A DNA stretch of 64,000 nt from Cellvibrio sp. PSBB023 (lineage in GTDB: Bacteria > Pseudomonadota > Gammaproteobacteria > Pseudomonadales > Cellvibrionaceae), in assembly GCF_002007605.1 (NCBI RefSeq), contig NZ_CP019799.1, positions 4,008,001 to 4,072,000 on the forward strand. Direction: 5' to 3'. Under the pieces are notes generated by a model, which had not been told where the DNA came from, ran no database searches, and saw only the letters and a list, made by a program, of their open reading frames with translations. The number at the start of each line of letters is the position of its first letter. Positions within the stretch are counted from its first letter, which is position 1. The position numbers were made by a program, and so were the translations under genes. Positions 1-9,193 of this stretch are shown here, piece after piece.

Positions 1-1
1 A

Positions 2-1285
2 GGGGGCGATTTGCACAACCACATCAGCGGTGCGGTATTGGCGGATTGGTGGTACGACCTGGCACTGGCACAAAAGGAGCACGGCTACCGTTTTTATACC
101 AAAGTGCGCATCAATAATTGCCGCGATTTTGGCAACAATGAATTTGCCCGTCGTCCCTATTTAATGTTGTTCAACAATTTAACGGAGTCTACCTACAATC
201 AATTGCCGGACTGTGAAAAAGCCGAATACAAACGCTTGGAAGAGTTGACCGAGAAGGAAAAAGCCGGTTGGGTACAAAGTGTCATGCTCGATCATGACCA
301 TGAAGGACGCGATGAATTTTTTCAAACCCATTGGCAGCGTTTGGATCAGTTATTACACAGCCCTTATTTAATTGCCGAAGTGCTGTACAAAAATATGAAA
401 GCCTTTGGCGATGAAGGCTTGATCTATTTGGAAGTGATGGTAGAGGCGGGCGGCTATTTTAAACCCGATGGCAGTGCCATTAGCGAAGATGAGGCAGTAG
501 CAATTTTTCGCAAGCGTTTAGCGCAAGCCGATGCAAAAGCCACTGGTGTGACGGTGCGCTTCCAGGATTCCATCCTGCGCTTCGCGCCCAATGCAGAAGA
601 GCAATTAAAAGCTTCTTACGACATAGTGTCGCGCCATCGCGATTTGTATGTGGCGGTGAATATGGTAGGTCGTGAAGACAACGACAAAGGCTACCCGCTG
701 CGCTTTACCAAAACCCTGCGCGAGCTGCGCCAGAAGTACAACAATGTGCGCTTGTCGGTGCATGCCGGTGAAGTGGATGAGCCCAACTATCACATTCGCG
801 ACACCATTATGCTCGGTGCCGATCGTATCGGTCACGGCATTAATTTAATTACCGACAATGATCTGCTGCGACAAATGCGTCACGGCCCCTACCTGATAGA
901 AATCAATTTGATTTCCAATTTATTGCTCGAATACGTGAGCGATTATTCACAGCATCCTTTCCCTGAATATTTGCGCCTGGGCATCCCTGTGGCTCTTTCT
1001 ACTGATGATCGCGGCATGTGGGATTCCAATATCACCGATGAATTTTTTGTTGCGGTGAAGGAATTTAATTTGTCCTGGGAAGAGTTGTTGCTGCTCAGCC
1101 GCAACTCGCTGCAATACAGTTTTGTGGAAGACGATATCAAGCAGCAATTGCTCGATACCTACAACCAACGTGCGGCCCAGTTTGAAAAGCAATTTCGCAG
1201 TAAAGGTGTAGCGGGTTTAAAAGCCAGTGCGCCTGTGTCTTACGGCTTCACCTGTAAACGCTACGCGGTGTGTGATTTGCGTTAA
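2..1285 (+). CDS. Adenosine deaminase family protein (ADGF-like), 5'-truncated by the window edge
   Basis: The reading frame is open to the window edge (G-G-D-L before the HNH motif), so the true start lies outside; the TTG at 11 is not a credible start. Family signatures are visible in order: HNH near the N-terminus (first metal site), HAGE followed by VDEPN (third metal His and catalytic Glu), DRIGHG, and STDD. Family knowledge: these are zinc amidohydrolases that deaminate adenosine. At more than 427 residues, with a long insert after the HNH motif, it resembles the ADGF/ADA2 type more than the roughly 340-residue cytosolic type. Many ADGF proteins are secreted; whether this one has a signal peptide cannot be seen. 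It precedes the TonB receptor gene by about 280 bp. The family is secure; substrate and location are inferred. Confidence 0.85.
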   Translation, partial: GGDLHNHISGAVLADWWYDLALAQKEHGYRFYTKVRINNCRDFGNNEFARRPYLMLFNNLTESTYNQLPDCEKAEYKRLEELTEKEKAGWVQSVMLDHDHEGRDEFFQTHWQRLDQLLHSPYLIAEVLYKNMKAFGDEGLIYLEVMVEAGGYFKPDGSAISEDEAVAIFRKRLAQADAKATGVTVRFQDSILRFAPNAEEQLKASYDIVSRHRDLYVAVNMVGREDNDKGYPLRFTKTLRELRQKYNNVRLSVHAGEVDEPNYHIRDTIMLGADRIGHGINLITDNDLLRQMRHGPYLIEINLISNLLLEYVSDYSQHPFPEYLRLGIPVALSTDDRGMWDSNITDEFFVAVKEFNLSWEELLLLSRNSLQYSFVEDDIKQQLLDTYNQRAAQFEKQFRSKGVAGLKASAPVSYGFTCKRYAVCDLR

Positions 1286-1427
1286 TACCCTGCTGTGCAC
1301 CAAGTTGGCTTTTTATCCTGGTGCATGGCGTCTGTTTTTGCTTCATCAGTGATCGTTATTTTTCCTGCGGTTCTTTGTCTGTATTCCATTTTTTTGATTA
1401 ATGAGCAAGTGAACCGGTTTTTGTTGT

Positions 1428-1457
1428 TTGTAACTAATTGATTATTAAGGATATAAA
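1428..1457 (+). promoter_or_regulatory. Candidate sigma70 promoter for the receptor operon
   Basis: TTGTAA (1428-1433), an 18-bp spacer, then TATAAA (1452-1457). The predicted start of transcription is near 1464, just upstream of the RutR-like palindrome at 1476, an arrangement that suits a repressor. The -35 match is only moderate. Confidence 0.35.
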
Positions 1458-1475
1458 TCATTTTTATCAAAAATG

Positions 1476-1489
1476 TAACCAATCGGACA
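1476..1489. promoter_or_regulatory. RutR-like operator, copy 1
   Basis: TAACCAATCGGACA is an imperfect palindrome related to TGACCA-NN-TGGTCA. The same 12-bp core ACCAATCGGACA recurs at 21969-21980 upstream of the second NUP gene, and a variant lies at 25140. It sits 76 bp upstream of the chosen receptor start. As I recall, the E. coli RutR consensus is TTGACCANNTGGTCAA. The binding protein is not in this window. Confidence 0.5.
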
Positions 1490-1564
1490 GGAAATGGCAC
1501 AGCGCTTGCTAAATCTGGTTTGTTGTTTCAGGTAATCATTATTAGACCTTTGGAGTGTTCCCTC

Positions 1565-4003
1565 ATGATCATGCACAAACGATTCAAACCGAAAGAACTC
1601 GCGTTATTGATCAGCCTTGGTTGCGTTATGGCTGCTCCCGCTGTTCTTGCACAAGAAGCCAAAAAAGATGACGTAGTAGAGTTGGAAACCTACACCGCTG
1701 AAGGTCAGGTAGAAGACACTATGGGTGTTATGTCCACCGAGCCGGTGAAATCTGTATTTGGTTTTGGTAAAACTATTTTGGAAACCCCGCGCGGCGTGAC
1801 TACCGTCAGTGCCGATATGATGGAAAATTTTAGCATCAACGATATTGATGATTTGGTGTTGATTTCTCCCGGCGCGTTTACCCAGTCCTTCTTTGGTGTT
1901 GCCGGTTCTCTGGATGTGCGCGGTACCCCCGGTGAAGTGTATTTCCGTGGTGTGCGCCGTGTGAATAACCCCGGTAACTACCCAACGCCCATTGGTGCGA
2001 CCGACCGTATCGATATTGTGCGCGGCCCGGCATCACCCATTTATGGTCCTTCCAAAATTGGTGGTTACCTCAACTTCGAGCCCAAGTCTGCACGTGCGGA
2101 AACCGGTCAGTACTTGGAAAAACCTGCCGGTGAAATTTCCATGACTCGCGGCAGTTGGGACAAAAACGTATTGAGTGCAGAAGTAGGTGGCCCTGCTTCT
2201 ATCGGCGAAAAAAGTTTGGGTTACTATATTTACGCGGAAACCGAAAACTCTGGTAGTTATTACGAAAACTCCGGTACCGACCAGAATATTTTGCAAGCCT
2301 CCTTCAATATGGATTTGAGTGATAAAACCCGCCTGGAGTTTGGCGGTATGTATCACGAATATGATGGCAACCAAGTGGCCGGTTGGAACCGCTTAACCCA
2401 GGATTTAATTGATAACGGCACTTACATTACCGGTTCGCCCACTTCAGTGGATACTGATGGCGATGGTTACAACTCGATTGCAGAATACAGCGCATGGAAG
2501 GATACCTTTGACAAGAGTAACTTCTTTGTTCCTGCCTCTGGCGCTACTAACAGCAGCATGGACCCAGCCTGGGCATTGCAAAATCCAGGCACCACCAAAC
2601 TGAAGGGCAGCCAAACATTGGTGGCTCCGGAAGACCAATTGGTGACCACCGTACAAACCCTGTATTTCGATGCGATTCACGCAGTGAACGACAGCTTCAC
2701 CATCACCAACAAAATGTTTTATGAGTCACTGGAAAACATCAATGAAAACGCGTATGGATTTTCGCAATTTGTAGATACTTATGCGTTTGAAGATCAATTG
2801 ATTTTTGCATTCAACACTGAGCATGGCTCAGCAATTAAAGCCAACTATCAGATATCGCCAAGCATTCGTTACACCGATTTTAAACAAGGTGACGATTTTA
2901 ATTACGAATATTTTGACCGTCGTGATTTGAGCAAGCCTTCTACCGCAATAGATAGAAAGTTACTGGCAACGGTAACTGATTCCGATTATTCCAATTATCT
3001 GGTAGGTGATTTTACTGACTATGGTCTGGCATTTTTAGCGGACTACACCATTGCTGAAAAGTTGGGTGTGTTGCTTGGCGCTCGCTATGACCTGCTTGAT
3101 ATGACATCAAAATCGGTAGGTGAAAAAATCGAGGGGAATCCTGCTGACTTTACTGCCGAAGATAAAGATGAAGGTGGTTCATGGACTGCAAGCTTGTCTT
3201 ACACCACTGATTTTGGTTTCACTCCTTATGTGACCAAATCAACGCAAACCACCATCGTGATGGGGCAGGGCTCAGAAATTGCACCCGGCTTGATTATGAA
3301 TGCAGATGGCACCGCTGCCGGTAACGCCTTGGCGGATTCGGAATTGGAAGAAGTGGGCGTTAAGGGTAGTTTCTTTGATGACCGTTTGTATGTAGCCACA
3401 GCGTATTTTGAACAAACTCGCAGTAACTACAGTGCACAGGATCAGGTCAGTAATAGCACTACCCAATCAGAAGGTTATGAATTGGAAGCCCGCTTCCTGG
3501 TGACCAGTAACTTCACCTTAACTGCCGCCATGACGCATTTGGAAATTACCAACCTTACAGCTCTGGAAAATGGAACCCAATTTGGTTTTGTCGGCGCTGG
3601 CGATTTAACGGGCGTGACAGATCCATCGTTGTTCTACGGCTATGTGATGCAAGGCCTCACGTTGGTGGGTGACGATAAGGCTGCGCTTAAATCCGGTATT
3701 CCGGAGAATATGTATAGCCTGACGGGTGCTTATGATTTTGGAAATGGCGTTCGTGTAACAGCGAGTACCGTTCATGCTGATGCTACTTACTCCGGTTTCT
3801 CAAGAGGCGTGAAATTGCCGTCATACACCTTGTTGAATGCGGGCATCAGCTACGAAGTGGATGCGTGGAAATTCAGTTTGCAGGGTAAAAACCTGACTGA
3901 CGAGCGCTACTTCCGCGCGAACTTCCCTGACCTGTTTGGTAGCACCATTGTATTACCTGAATTGCCACGCAATTTTGTGGCTTCTGCATCCTTCAAGTTT
4001 TAA
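1565..4003 (+). CDS. TonB-dependent outer-membrane receptor, probable purine/nucleoside uptake
   Basis: An 812-residue protein. I chose the ATG at 1565: GGAG lies about 10 nt upstream, and a signal peptide follows at once (basic MHKRFKPK, a hydrophobic core, cleavage after APAVLAQ). A possible TonB box (VVELETYTA) precedes a plug domain with RIDIVRGPASPIYG. The C-terminus ends in a beta-strand terminating in Phe (SASFKF), as usual for outer-membrane barrels. An EF-hand-like loop, DTDGDGYNSIAE, lies at residues 296-307, probably in an extracellular loop. The gene is the first of a run that continues with its own energiser genes and a NUP protein, and a RutR-like site lies upstream. The family is certain. 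The purine substrate is inferred from context only; TonB receptors of this type also carry siderophores or glycans. Confidence 0.9.
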   Translation: MIMHKRFKPKELALLISLGCVMAAPAVLAQEAKKDDVVELETYTAEGQVEDTMGVMSTEPVKSVFGFGKTILETPRGVTTVSADMMENFSINDIDDLVLISPGAFTQSFFGVAGSLDVRGTPGEVYFRGVRRVNNPGNYPTPIGATDRIDIVRGPASPIYGPSKIGGYLNFEPKSARAETGQYLEKPAGEISMTRGSWDKNVLSAEVGGPASIGEKSLGYYIYAETENSGSYYENSGTDQNILQASFNMDLSDKTRLEFGGMYHEYDGNQVAGWNRLTQDLIDNGTYITGSPTSVDTDGDGYNSIAEYSAWKDTFDKSNFFVPASGATNSSMDPAWALQNPGTTKLKGSQTLVAPEDQLVTTVQTLYFDAIHAVNDSFTITNKMFYESLENINENAYGFSQFVDTYAFEDQLIFAFNTEHGSAIKANYQISPSIRYTDFKQGDDFNYEYFDRRDLSKPSTAIDRKLLATVTDSDYSNYLVGDFTDYGLAFLADYTIAEKLGVLLGARYDLLDMTSKSVGEKIEGNPADFTAEDKDEGGSWTASLSYTTDFGFTPYVTKSTQTTIVMGQGSEIAPGLIMNADGTAAGNALADSELEEVGVKGSFFDDRLYVATAYFEQTRSNYSAQDQVSNSTTQSEGYELEARFLVTSNFTLTAAMTHLEITNLTALENGTQFGFVGAGDLTGVTDPSLFYGYVMQGLTLVGDDKAALKSGIPENMYSLTGAYDFGNGVRVTASTVHADATYSGFSRGVKLPSYTLLNAGISYEVDAWKFSLQGKNLTDERYFRANFPDLFGSTIVLPELPRNFVASASFKF

Positions 4004-4014
4004 TCCATGTTACA

Positions 4015-4034
4015 CGGGGCTCCTGTGAGCCCCG
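4015..4034 (+). promoter_or_regulatory. Intercistronic stem-loop between the receptor and DUF3450 genes
   Basis: CGGGGCTC and GAGCCCCG form a perfect 8-bp stem around a CTGT loop, 11 bp after the receptor stop codon. No U-run follows, so it is more likely an mRNA-stabilising or partial-termination element than a full terminator. It would allow much more receptor than energiser to be made from one transcript. Confidence 0.55.
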
Positions 4035-4054
4035 CAATTTGATTGAGGTTGATT

Positions 4055-4810
4055 ATGGTTTTGCGTAAACCCTTGGGAGCTGCATTGATCGCGGTTACCC
4101 TGCTCGCGCACCCGGCTTTCGCCGTAGAAGATAGCCTGCAAAAGCAGGAAACGATTGATAAAAATGCGGCTGCCAGCCAACAGCGCATTGATAAGCTCGC
4201 CGATCAAACGGTAGATGCGTTGCAAACTTATCGCACCGCCTCCCAGCGGTTGGAAAGTTTAACCATTTACAACCAGCAAATGGAAAAACTGATCGCCTCG
4301 CAAAAAAATGAAATTACCAGCATCAAGCGCCAGACGTCTGAAATCGACATTATTGAAACCGGCGCGCTGCCCTTAATGTTGAAAATGACAAAAACGCTCA
4401 CCGAATTAGTTGATGCGGATGTCCCCTTTTTGAAAGACGAGCGCAAAGAGCGCGTCGCTAATCTGCAAACCTTAATTGACCGCGCCGATGTAACGGCGGG
4501 TGAAAAATATCGCCGCATCATGGAAGCCTATTTGGTGGAAGTGGAATATGGCCGTACCATTGAAGCTTATCGCGGTGAATTAGTGGTGAGCAATGAAGCG
4601 CGCACGGTAGATTTTTTGCGTGTCGGTCGTGTGGGCTTGTATTACCAAACACTGGATGGCAACGAAAGTGGTTACTGGAATACCAAACGCGGTGGGTGGG
4701 AAACACTGGATGCGGGTTATCGCACTGCTGTTCGCGATGGTTTGCGTATTGCGCGCAAACAAACACCGCCTGAGTTGTTGACTCTCCCTGTCAATGTGCC
4801 TGCCCAGTAA
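4055..4810 (+). CDS. DUF3450 family periplasmic coiled-coil protein of the TtpC/TonB cluster
   Basis: About 251 residues starting at ATG 4055, with GAGG six bases upstream. The signal peptide ends near HPAFA. The N-terminal half is heptad-rich coiled coil (residues about 30-100); the C-terminal half carries the family features VGLYYQTLDG and GYWNT. DUF3450 proteins are typically encoded immediately before a TolQ/ExbB protein with a long periplasmic extension, as here, and are thought to act in the periplasm with it. Their biochemical role is not established. The gene ends 12 bp before the ttpC-like gene, consistent with one operon. Confidence 0.85.
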   Translation: MVLRKPLGAALIAVTLLAHPAFAVEDSLQKQETIDKNAAASQQRIDKLADQTVDALQTYRTASQRLESLTIYNQQMEKLIASQKNEITSIKRQTSEIDIIETGALPLMLKMTKTLTELVDADVPFLKDERKERVANLQTLIDRADVTAGEKYRRIMEAYLVEVEYGRTIEAYRGELVVSNEARTVDFLRVGRVGLYYQTLDGNESGYWNTKRGGWETLDAGYRTAVRDGLRIARKQTPPELLTLPVNVPAQ

Positions 4811-4822
4811 GGAATCCTGTTT

Positions 4823-6232
4823 ATGAAACCTACGTTGAAATTCGCTCGTCATATTTTGAGTAACGCAGCAGCTGGCCTGGTGCTGACTGCCAGTGCCGTT
4901 GCGCTTACCGCAGCGGTGAGTGCGCAAGCCCAAACTGGCGATGCCTTAAAAAGCCTGTACCAACAAATTAACAAAGAAGTCACAGCGGAAGCGACCCATA
5001 ACACAGAGCGTGAACAACGTTTCCGTGCAGCGGCCGGTGAGCAGCAAGCCATGTTGGCGGATGTGCAAAACAAATTGGCGGCGCAAGAAAAATTGCGCGC
5101 CGAAATGCAATCCGTATTTGATGCCAATGAAAATGAATTGGCTGAATTATCCACCCAATTGGATAAACGCACCGGGAATTTGGGCGAGCTGTTTGGTGTA
5201 TTTCGTCAAATGGCGGGCGACACCCAACAAATGCTGTTTGATTCGGTTATCTCGGTAGAGCACCCGGAACGCATTGCTTTGTTGCAATCCCTGGCGGAAA
5301 CCAAAGAAGTTCCCACCATCACCCAAATGCAACAGCTGTGGAGTTTGATGCTGCAAGAAGTGTCGCTGTCAGGCACGGTCAGTCGCTTTGAAACCACAGT
5401 AGTAAAACCCAGCGGTGAAAGCTACAAGGCGCCAGTGACTCGTATCGGTACATTCAATATTGTCTCGGGCGATAAATATTTAAATTATGTGTCAGACAGC
5501 CAACAACTGGTTGAATTGGCGCGTCAGCCTAGCGGTTCCATTCGCTCTACGGCGGCTGATCTCAGCAAAAGTTCAGGCGATACCTCTGTCGGTTTTGCAT
5601 TGGATCCTTCGCGCGGCGCGCTGCTTGGATTGTTAGTGCAGTCACCGAGTTTTATGGAGCGTGTAGACCAAGGCCAACAGGTGGGTTATGCGATTATTGC
5701 ACTGGGCATTATCGGTTTGTTGGTGGTGCTTGAGCGCATGATTAAATTGGGCCGTATATCGTCGCTGATGAAGAAACAATTGAAAGACATGGAGCACCCT
5801 GCTAACGACAATCCATTGGGCCGCATGATGCTCGCCTACTACGAAAACAAACACCTGAAAGATTTGGATGTGCTCAGTAAAAAACTCGACGAAGTTATTT
5901 TTAAAGACCTCGCCGAACTGCGCAAAGGTTTGTCCACCATCAAAGTGCTCGCCGCCATTGCACCGCTCATGGGATTGCTCGGTACAGTGACCGGTATGAT
6001 CGGCACCTTCCAGGCCATCACCCTCTTTGGTGCAGGTGATCCAAAACTCATGGCGGGCGGAATTTCGCAAGCGCTGGTAACCACAGTGCAAGGTTTGGTG
6101 GTCGCAATTCCGCTGTTGTTGTCGAGCAATATGCTCAGCAGCCGCGCGCAACAACTCAGCAAAGTCATTGGTGAGCAAGCGTCGGGCATGATCGCTGAAA
6201 AAGCGGTTGATATTGCCCAGTCCAAAGCCTAA
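4823..6232 (+). CDS. TtpC-like MotA/TolQ/ExbB proton-channel protein with long periplasmic domain
   Basis: A 469-residue protein, about twice the length of ExbB. It starts at ATG 4823 behind AAGGAA. The signal-like segment ends near SAQAQ; a largely helical periplasmic part spans about residues 38-270; the C-terminal 200 residues are a MotA/TolQ/ExbB domain with three membrane segments, including LAAIAPLMGLLGTVTGMIGTF. In Vibrio the equivalent TtpC is needed for TonB2-dependent transport and works with ExbB2-ExbD2-TonB2. The gene order here (DUF3450, ttpC, exbB, exbD, tonB, TPR) matches that system. It probably couples the proton gradient to the local TonB and hence to the receptor encoded upstream. 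Confidence 0.9.
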   Translation: MKPTLKFARHILSNAAAGLVLTASAVALTAAVSAQAQTGDALKSLYQQINKEVTAEATHNTEREQRFRAAAGEQQAMLADVQNKLAAQEKLRAEMQSVFDANENELAELSTQLDKRTGNLGELFGVFRQMAGDTQQMLFDSVISVEHPERIALLQSLAETKEVPTITQMQQLWSLMLQEVSLSGTVSRFETTVVKPSGESYKAPVTRIGTFNIVSGDKYLNYVSDSQQLVELARQPSGSIRSTAADLSKSSGDTSVGFALDPSRGALLGLLVQSPSFMERVDQGQQVGYAIIALGIIGLLVVLERMIKLGRISSLMKKQLKDMEHPANDNPLGRMMLAYYENKHLKDLDVLSKKLDEVIFKDLAELRKGLSTIKVLAAIAPLMGLLGTVTGMIGTFQAITLFGAGDPKLMAGGISQALVTTVQGLVVAIPLLLSSNMLSSRAQQLSKVIGEQASGMIAEKAVDIAQSKA

Positions 6233-6249
6233 CGCGGAGATACGCCGTC

Positions 6250-6765
6250 ATGGAATTATTTACATCTCTCGGTGATTTTCTCAACACCGGCGGCAATGTG
6301 CTCTGGGCCATTATGTTCATCAGTTTCTGGTTGTTTTTCCTGATCATTGAGCGCTACTGGTTTTATCTGCGCGAATACCCGGCCTTCCGCGCGCGCAATC
6401 GCGCTGCATGGCAGGCGCGCAGCGATAAATCTTCATGGTTTGCCGAGCAGCAGCGCAAACAGTTGTTGTCGGAGTTGGATTGTTTAATGTTGCGTAATCT
6501 GAAATTAATTCCTGCACTGATTGCACTGCTGCCCATGATGGGGTTACTCGGTACCGTGACCGGCATGATTCAGGTTTTTGAAGTGATGGCTTACCTGGGG
6601 TCAGGCAACCCGCGCGCAATGGCAAACGGGGTGAGTGCGGCCACCATTCCCACCATGGCCGGTATGGTGTTGTCCCTGGTGGGCATTCCCTTTATGACGG
6701 AATTAAATCGTCGCTACCAGCGCGAACTGCGCGAGAACGCGGCGGCAATGCCTCTGTTTCATTAA
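6250..6765 (+). CDS. exbB: ExbB/TolQ-type proton channel subunit
   Basis: 171 residues with three membrane segments; the MotA/TolQ/ExbB signature IALLPMMGLLGTVTGMIQVF spans the second and third. It is shorter than E. coli ExbB (244 residues), as is usual for the ExbB2 type found with TtpC. It starts at ATG 6250, 17 bp after ttpC. It is expected to form the inner-membrane proton channel with ExbD and TonB. The pairing with a dedicated receptor is inferred from the operon. Confidence 0.9.
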   Translation: MELFTSLGDFLNTGGNVLWAIMFISFWLFFLIIERYWFYLREYPAFRARNRAAWQARSDKSSWFAEQQRKQLLSELDCLMLRNLKLIPALIALLPMMGLLGTVTGMIQVFEVMAYLGSGNPRAMANGVSAATIPTMAGMVLSLVGIPFMTELNRRYQRELRENAAAMPLFH

Positions 6766-6793
6766 CGGTCGCCTTTAGACAAGTGAGAATTTT

Positions 6794-7201
6794 ATGAGTG
6801 ACAATCGTTTTTTAATGAATGAAGAAGACGAAGCGCAAATCGATTTAACACCCATGCTCGATGTGGTGTTCATCATGCTGATTTTCTTTATCGTTACCTC
6901 TACGTTTGTAAAAGAATCGGGTGTGGATGTCACACGGCCGCAGGCGGAAACCTCGGTGGTTACTGAATCCAATGCAATTCAAATTGGCATTACGGCCGCG
7001 AATCAAATTTTTATGGATAAGCGTCAAATTGATAAGCGTGCGATTCGCGCCAACGTGGAAAAATCCCTCGCTGAAAACCCCGGTGCGTCCGTCATTATTG
7101 TGGCCGATCAGGATTCCAATACTCACACCTTGATTGATGTTATGGATCAGGCGCGCCTCGCCGGTGCGACATCGGTTTCGGTTGCGTCGGAGAATGACTA
7201 A
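6794..7201 (+). CDS. exbD: ExbD/TolR-type transport protein
   Basis: 135 residues: a short cytoplasmic segment, one membrane helix (MLDVVFIMLIFFIVTSTFV) and a periplasmic ExbD/TolR domain. The Asp of the ID-LTPMLD motif just inside the helix corresponds to the conserved proton-relay residue of the family. The stop codon shares its last base with the ATG of tonB (TAATG, 7199-7203), indicating coupled translation. Confidence 0.92.
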   Translation: MSDNRFLMNEEDEAQIDLTPMLDVVFIMLIFFIVTSTFVKESGVDVTRPQAETSVVTESNAIQIGITAANQIFMDKRQIDKRAIRANVEKSLAENPGASVIIVADQDSNTHTLIDVMDQARLAGATSVSVASEND

Positions 7202-7833
7202 TGCTTGCGAAATACAGCTTCAGCCTGGTGGCAGCCGTAGTGCTTGGGCTGCTGGTGTTTGTCGCCATGCAGGCATTGATTGCGACGGATGGCATGTTTC
7301 AGGAACCGGATAAAAGCCACACCTATTTAAATTTTGTGCGGGTGGATACCAGCAACGACGATGTGAATACCAAGGATCGTCGTTTGCCGGAGCCACCGCC
7401 GCCGCCGGAAACGCCACCGGATGTGCCCGACCTGAGCAATCAGATGATGGCAACCAACACCAATTTAAATATGGATATGCCCAAAATCGGTACGCAAGTC
7501 AGCGGAGGTTCTGGGCCTTTTCTCGGCACTTTATCTGCTGGTGATGGCATGTCCGGTTTTGATACCGATGTGATTCCGGTAGTGCGTGTTCCTCCGGCTT
7601 ATCCGCAGCGCGCCAAGCAAGCAAAACTGGAAGGTAAGGTGACCATGGCGGTAACGATTCGCCCCGATGGTACGGTGGCTGATGTGCAAGTCATTGAATC
7701 CAATCCGCCACGGTTATTTGACCAGGCCGCAATTCAAGCCATGCAGCGCTGGAAATTCCGCCCGAAAATTGTGAACGGTAAACCCGAAGCGCAACGTGCG
7801 CGTCAGACCATTGATTTCAAATTGAGTCAATAG
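7201..7833 (+). CDS. tonB: TonB energy-transducing protein
   Basis: 210 residues. One N-terminal membrane helix (about 7-27) is followed by a short proline-rich stretch (EPPPPPETPPDVP, about 64-77) and a C-terminal TonB domain with PPAYPQRAKQAKLEG, the typical YP motif, and FRPKIVNGKP. The proline-rich spacer is much shorter than in E. coli TonB, as in TonB2-type proteins that act with TtpC. It spans the periplasm to contact the TonB box of the receptor. It directly follows and overlaps exbD. Confidence 0.92.
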   Translation: MLAKYSFSLVAAVVLGLLVFVAMQALIATDGMFQEPDKSHTYLNFVRVDTSNDDVNTKDRRLPEPPPPPETPPDVPDLSNQMMATNTNLNMDMPKIGTQVSGGSGPFLGTLSAGDGMSGFDTDVIPVVRVPPAYPQRAKQAKLEGKVTMAVTIRPDGTVADVQVIESNPPRLFDQAAIQAMQRWKFRPKIVNGKPEAQRARQTIDFKLSQ

Positions 7834-7867
7834 CTTTTACCGCGATGATGAATACACAGGTGTTGAA

Positions 7868-9169
7868 ATGGCAATAAGCAATTCATTAACGAAACCCGCA
7901 ATGAATCCTTTAGCAAGGCAATTGTGGCGCGCCACTAAAATCAGCGCATTTATTGCGGGGCTGGTGTTATCTGCCAATAGCTGGTCTGCCTCCAAATCGG
8001 TGAGTGCGACAACCTTCAAGCAGCTCACCAGCATTCAGGAGCAAATCTCGGCCAACAAAACTACCGAGGCTTTTAATGCATTAAAAAGTTTGCACGGTGA
8101 GGTTGAGGCCGGTTCCATCGATGAGGCTCTGGTGTTGCAAATGCTGGGCTACACCGAAATGGGGCGCAACAATTATGCGCAGGCTATTGATTATTTAAAA
8201 CGCAGCCTAGCGTTGGATATGTTGCCGGAAAATGTGAAATACAACGTGGGCTATATGGTCGCGCAGTTGTACGCCTCACTGGAAAAATACGATGAAGCGC
8301 TGGTGTTTGCCGAAGAGTGGTTTAAAACCATTGCGTCGCCTACACCGGAACAAGCGATTTTCATGGCCAATATTTTTGCCCAAACCGGCAAATACCAGCA
8401 GGCCATTCCCTATGTGAAACAAGCGATTGCTGCCGGTGTGAGCAGCGGCAAAGAGCCGCGCGAAAGTTGGTACCAATTGTATATTGCCTGTAGTTTTGAA
8501 TTGAAAGATTACGTGCAAGCCGCCGATGCGCTGCAAACGGCGATTAAAACCTGGCCGCAAAAATCCGAGTACTGGGAGCAGTTGGCCAGCGTGTACGTGA
8601 TGCAGGGCAAAGAGTTAAAAGGCCTTGCCAGTTTGCAATTGGCGTGGAAGCTGGGGGTATTGCAAAAAGAAGCGTCTATCCGCTCTATGGTGCAGTTGTC
8701 GGTAACCCAGGGCGTACCGGAAGTGGGCGCCCGTTTACTGGAAGCTGCGCTGCAAAAAAATGATGTGCCACGCAATGAAACTTATCTGGATCTGTTAGCC
8801 AATGCCTGGATTGCCGCACGCGAAAGCAAGCAGGCAATTGACGCGTTTGAAGAGCTCGCCAAGGTCACAAACAACGGCGAAGCCCATGTGCGTATTGCCA
8901 ATATTTATATGGAGCAAGCCAAGTGGAAACCGGCAGAGCAGGCGCTGCGCAAAGCGCTTTCTGGCAGTTTAAAAGAACCGGGCAAAGCCTGGTTAATTCT
9001 CGGTATTGTCATGACCGAGCAAACCCAATTTGATCAAGGGTTAGATGCCTTCAAAAAAGCGCGCGCCTATGCCTATACCGAAAAACAAGCGGGTTCCTGG
9101 TTGAAGTACGCGGAGGATTTGCGTCGCCAACACAATTGGATTACGCGCAACCAAGAGAGCGAGAGTTAA
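7868..9169 (+). CDS. Exported TPR protein of the TonB cluster
   Basis: 433 residues. An N-terminal export signal ends near NSWSA and is followed by many TPR-like helical pairs, for example EALVLQMLGYTEMGRNNYAQ and the repeated Y-x-x-A-x-x-Y patterns. Vibrio tonB2 clusters also carry a TPR protein after tonB, reported to help TonB2 function. It lies 34 bp after tonB and 24 bp before the NUP gene, so it appears to link the transport genes to the enzyme genes in one transcript. A periplasmic scaffold role is inferred. Confidence 0.8.
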   Translation: MAISNSLTKPAMNPLARQLWRATKISAFIAGLVLSANSWSASKSVSATTFKQLTSIQEQISANKTTEAFNALKSLHGEVEAGSIDEALVLQMLGYTEMGRNNYAQAIDYLKRSLALDMLPENVKYNVGYMVAQLYASLEKYDEALVFAEEWFKTIASPTPEQAIFMANIFAQTGKYQQAIPYVKQAIAAGVSSGKEPRESWYQLYIACSFELKDYVQAADALQTAIKTWPQKSEYWEQLASVYVMQGKELKGLASLQLAWKLGVLQKEASIRSMVQLSVTQGVPEVGARLLEAALQKNDVPRNETYLDLLANAWIAARESKQAIDAFEELAKVTNNGEAHVRIANIYMEQAKWKPAEQALRKALSGSLKEPGKAWLILGIVMTEQTQFDQGLDAFKKARAYAYTEKQAGSWLKYAEDLRRQHNWITRNQESES

Positions 9170-9193
9170 CTGCTGCATCAATGAGGATTTTTT

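Noticed and set aside
5642..6178. A 178-codon minus-strand open frame inside the ttpC-like gene
   Set aside because: His- and Gln-rich composition typical of an antisense shadow of a well-supported membrane-protein gene.
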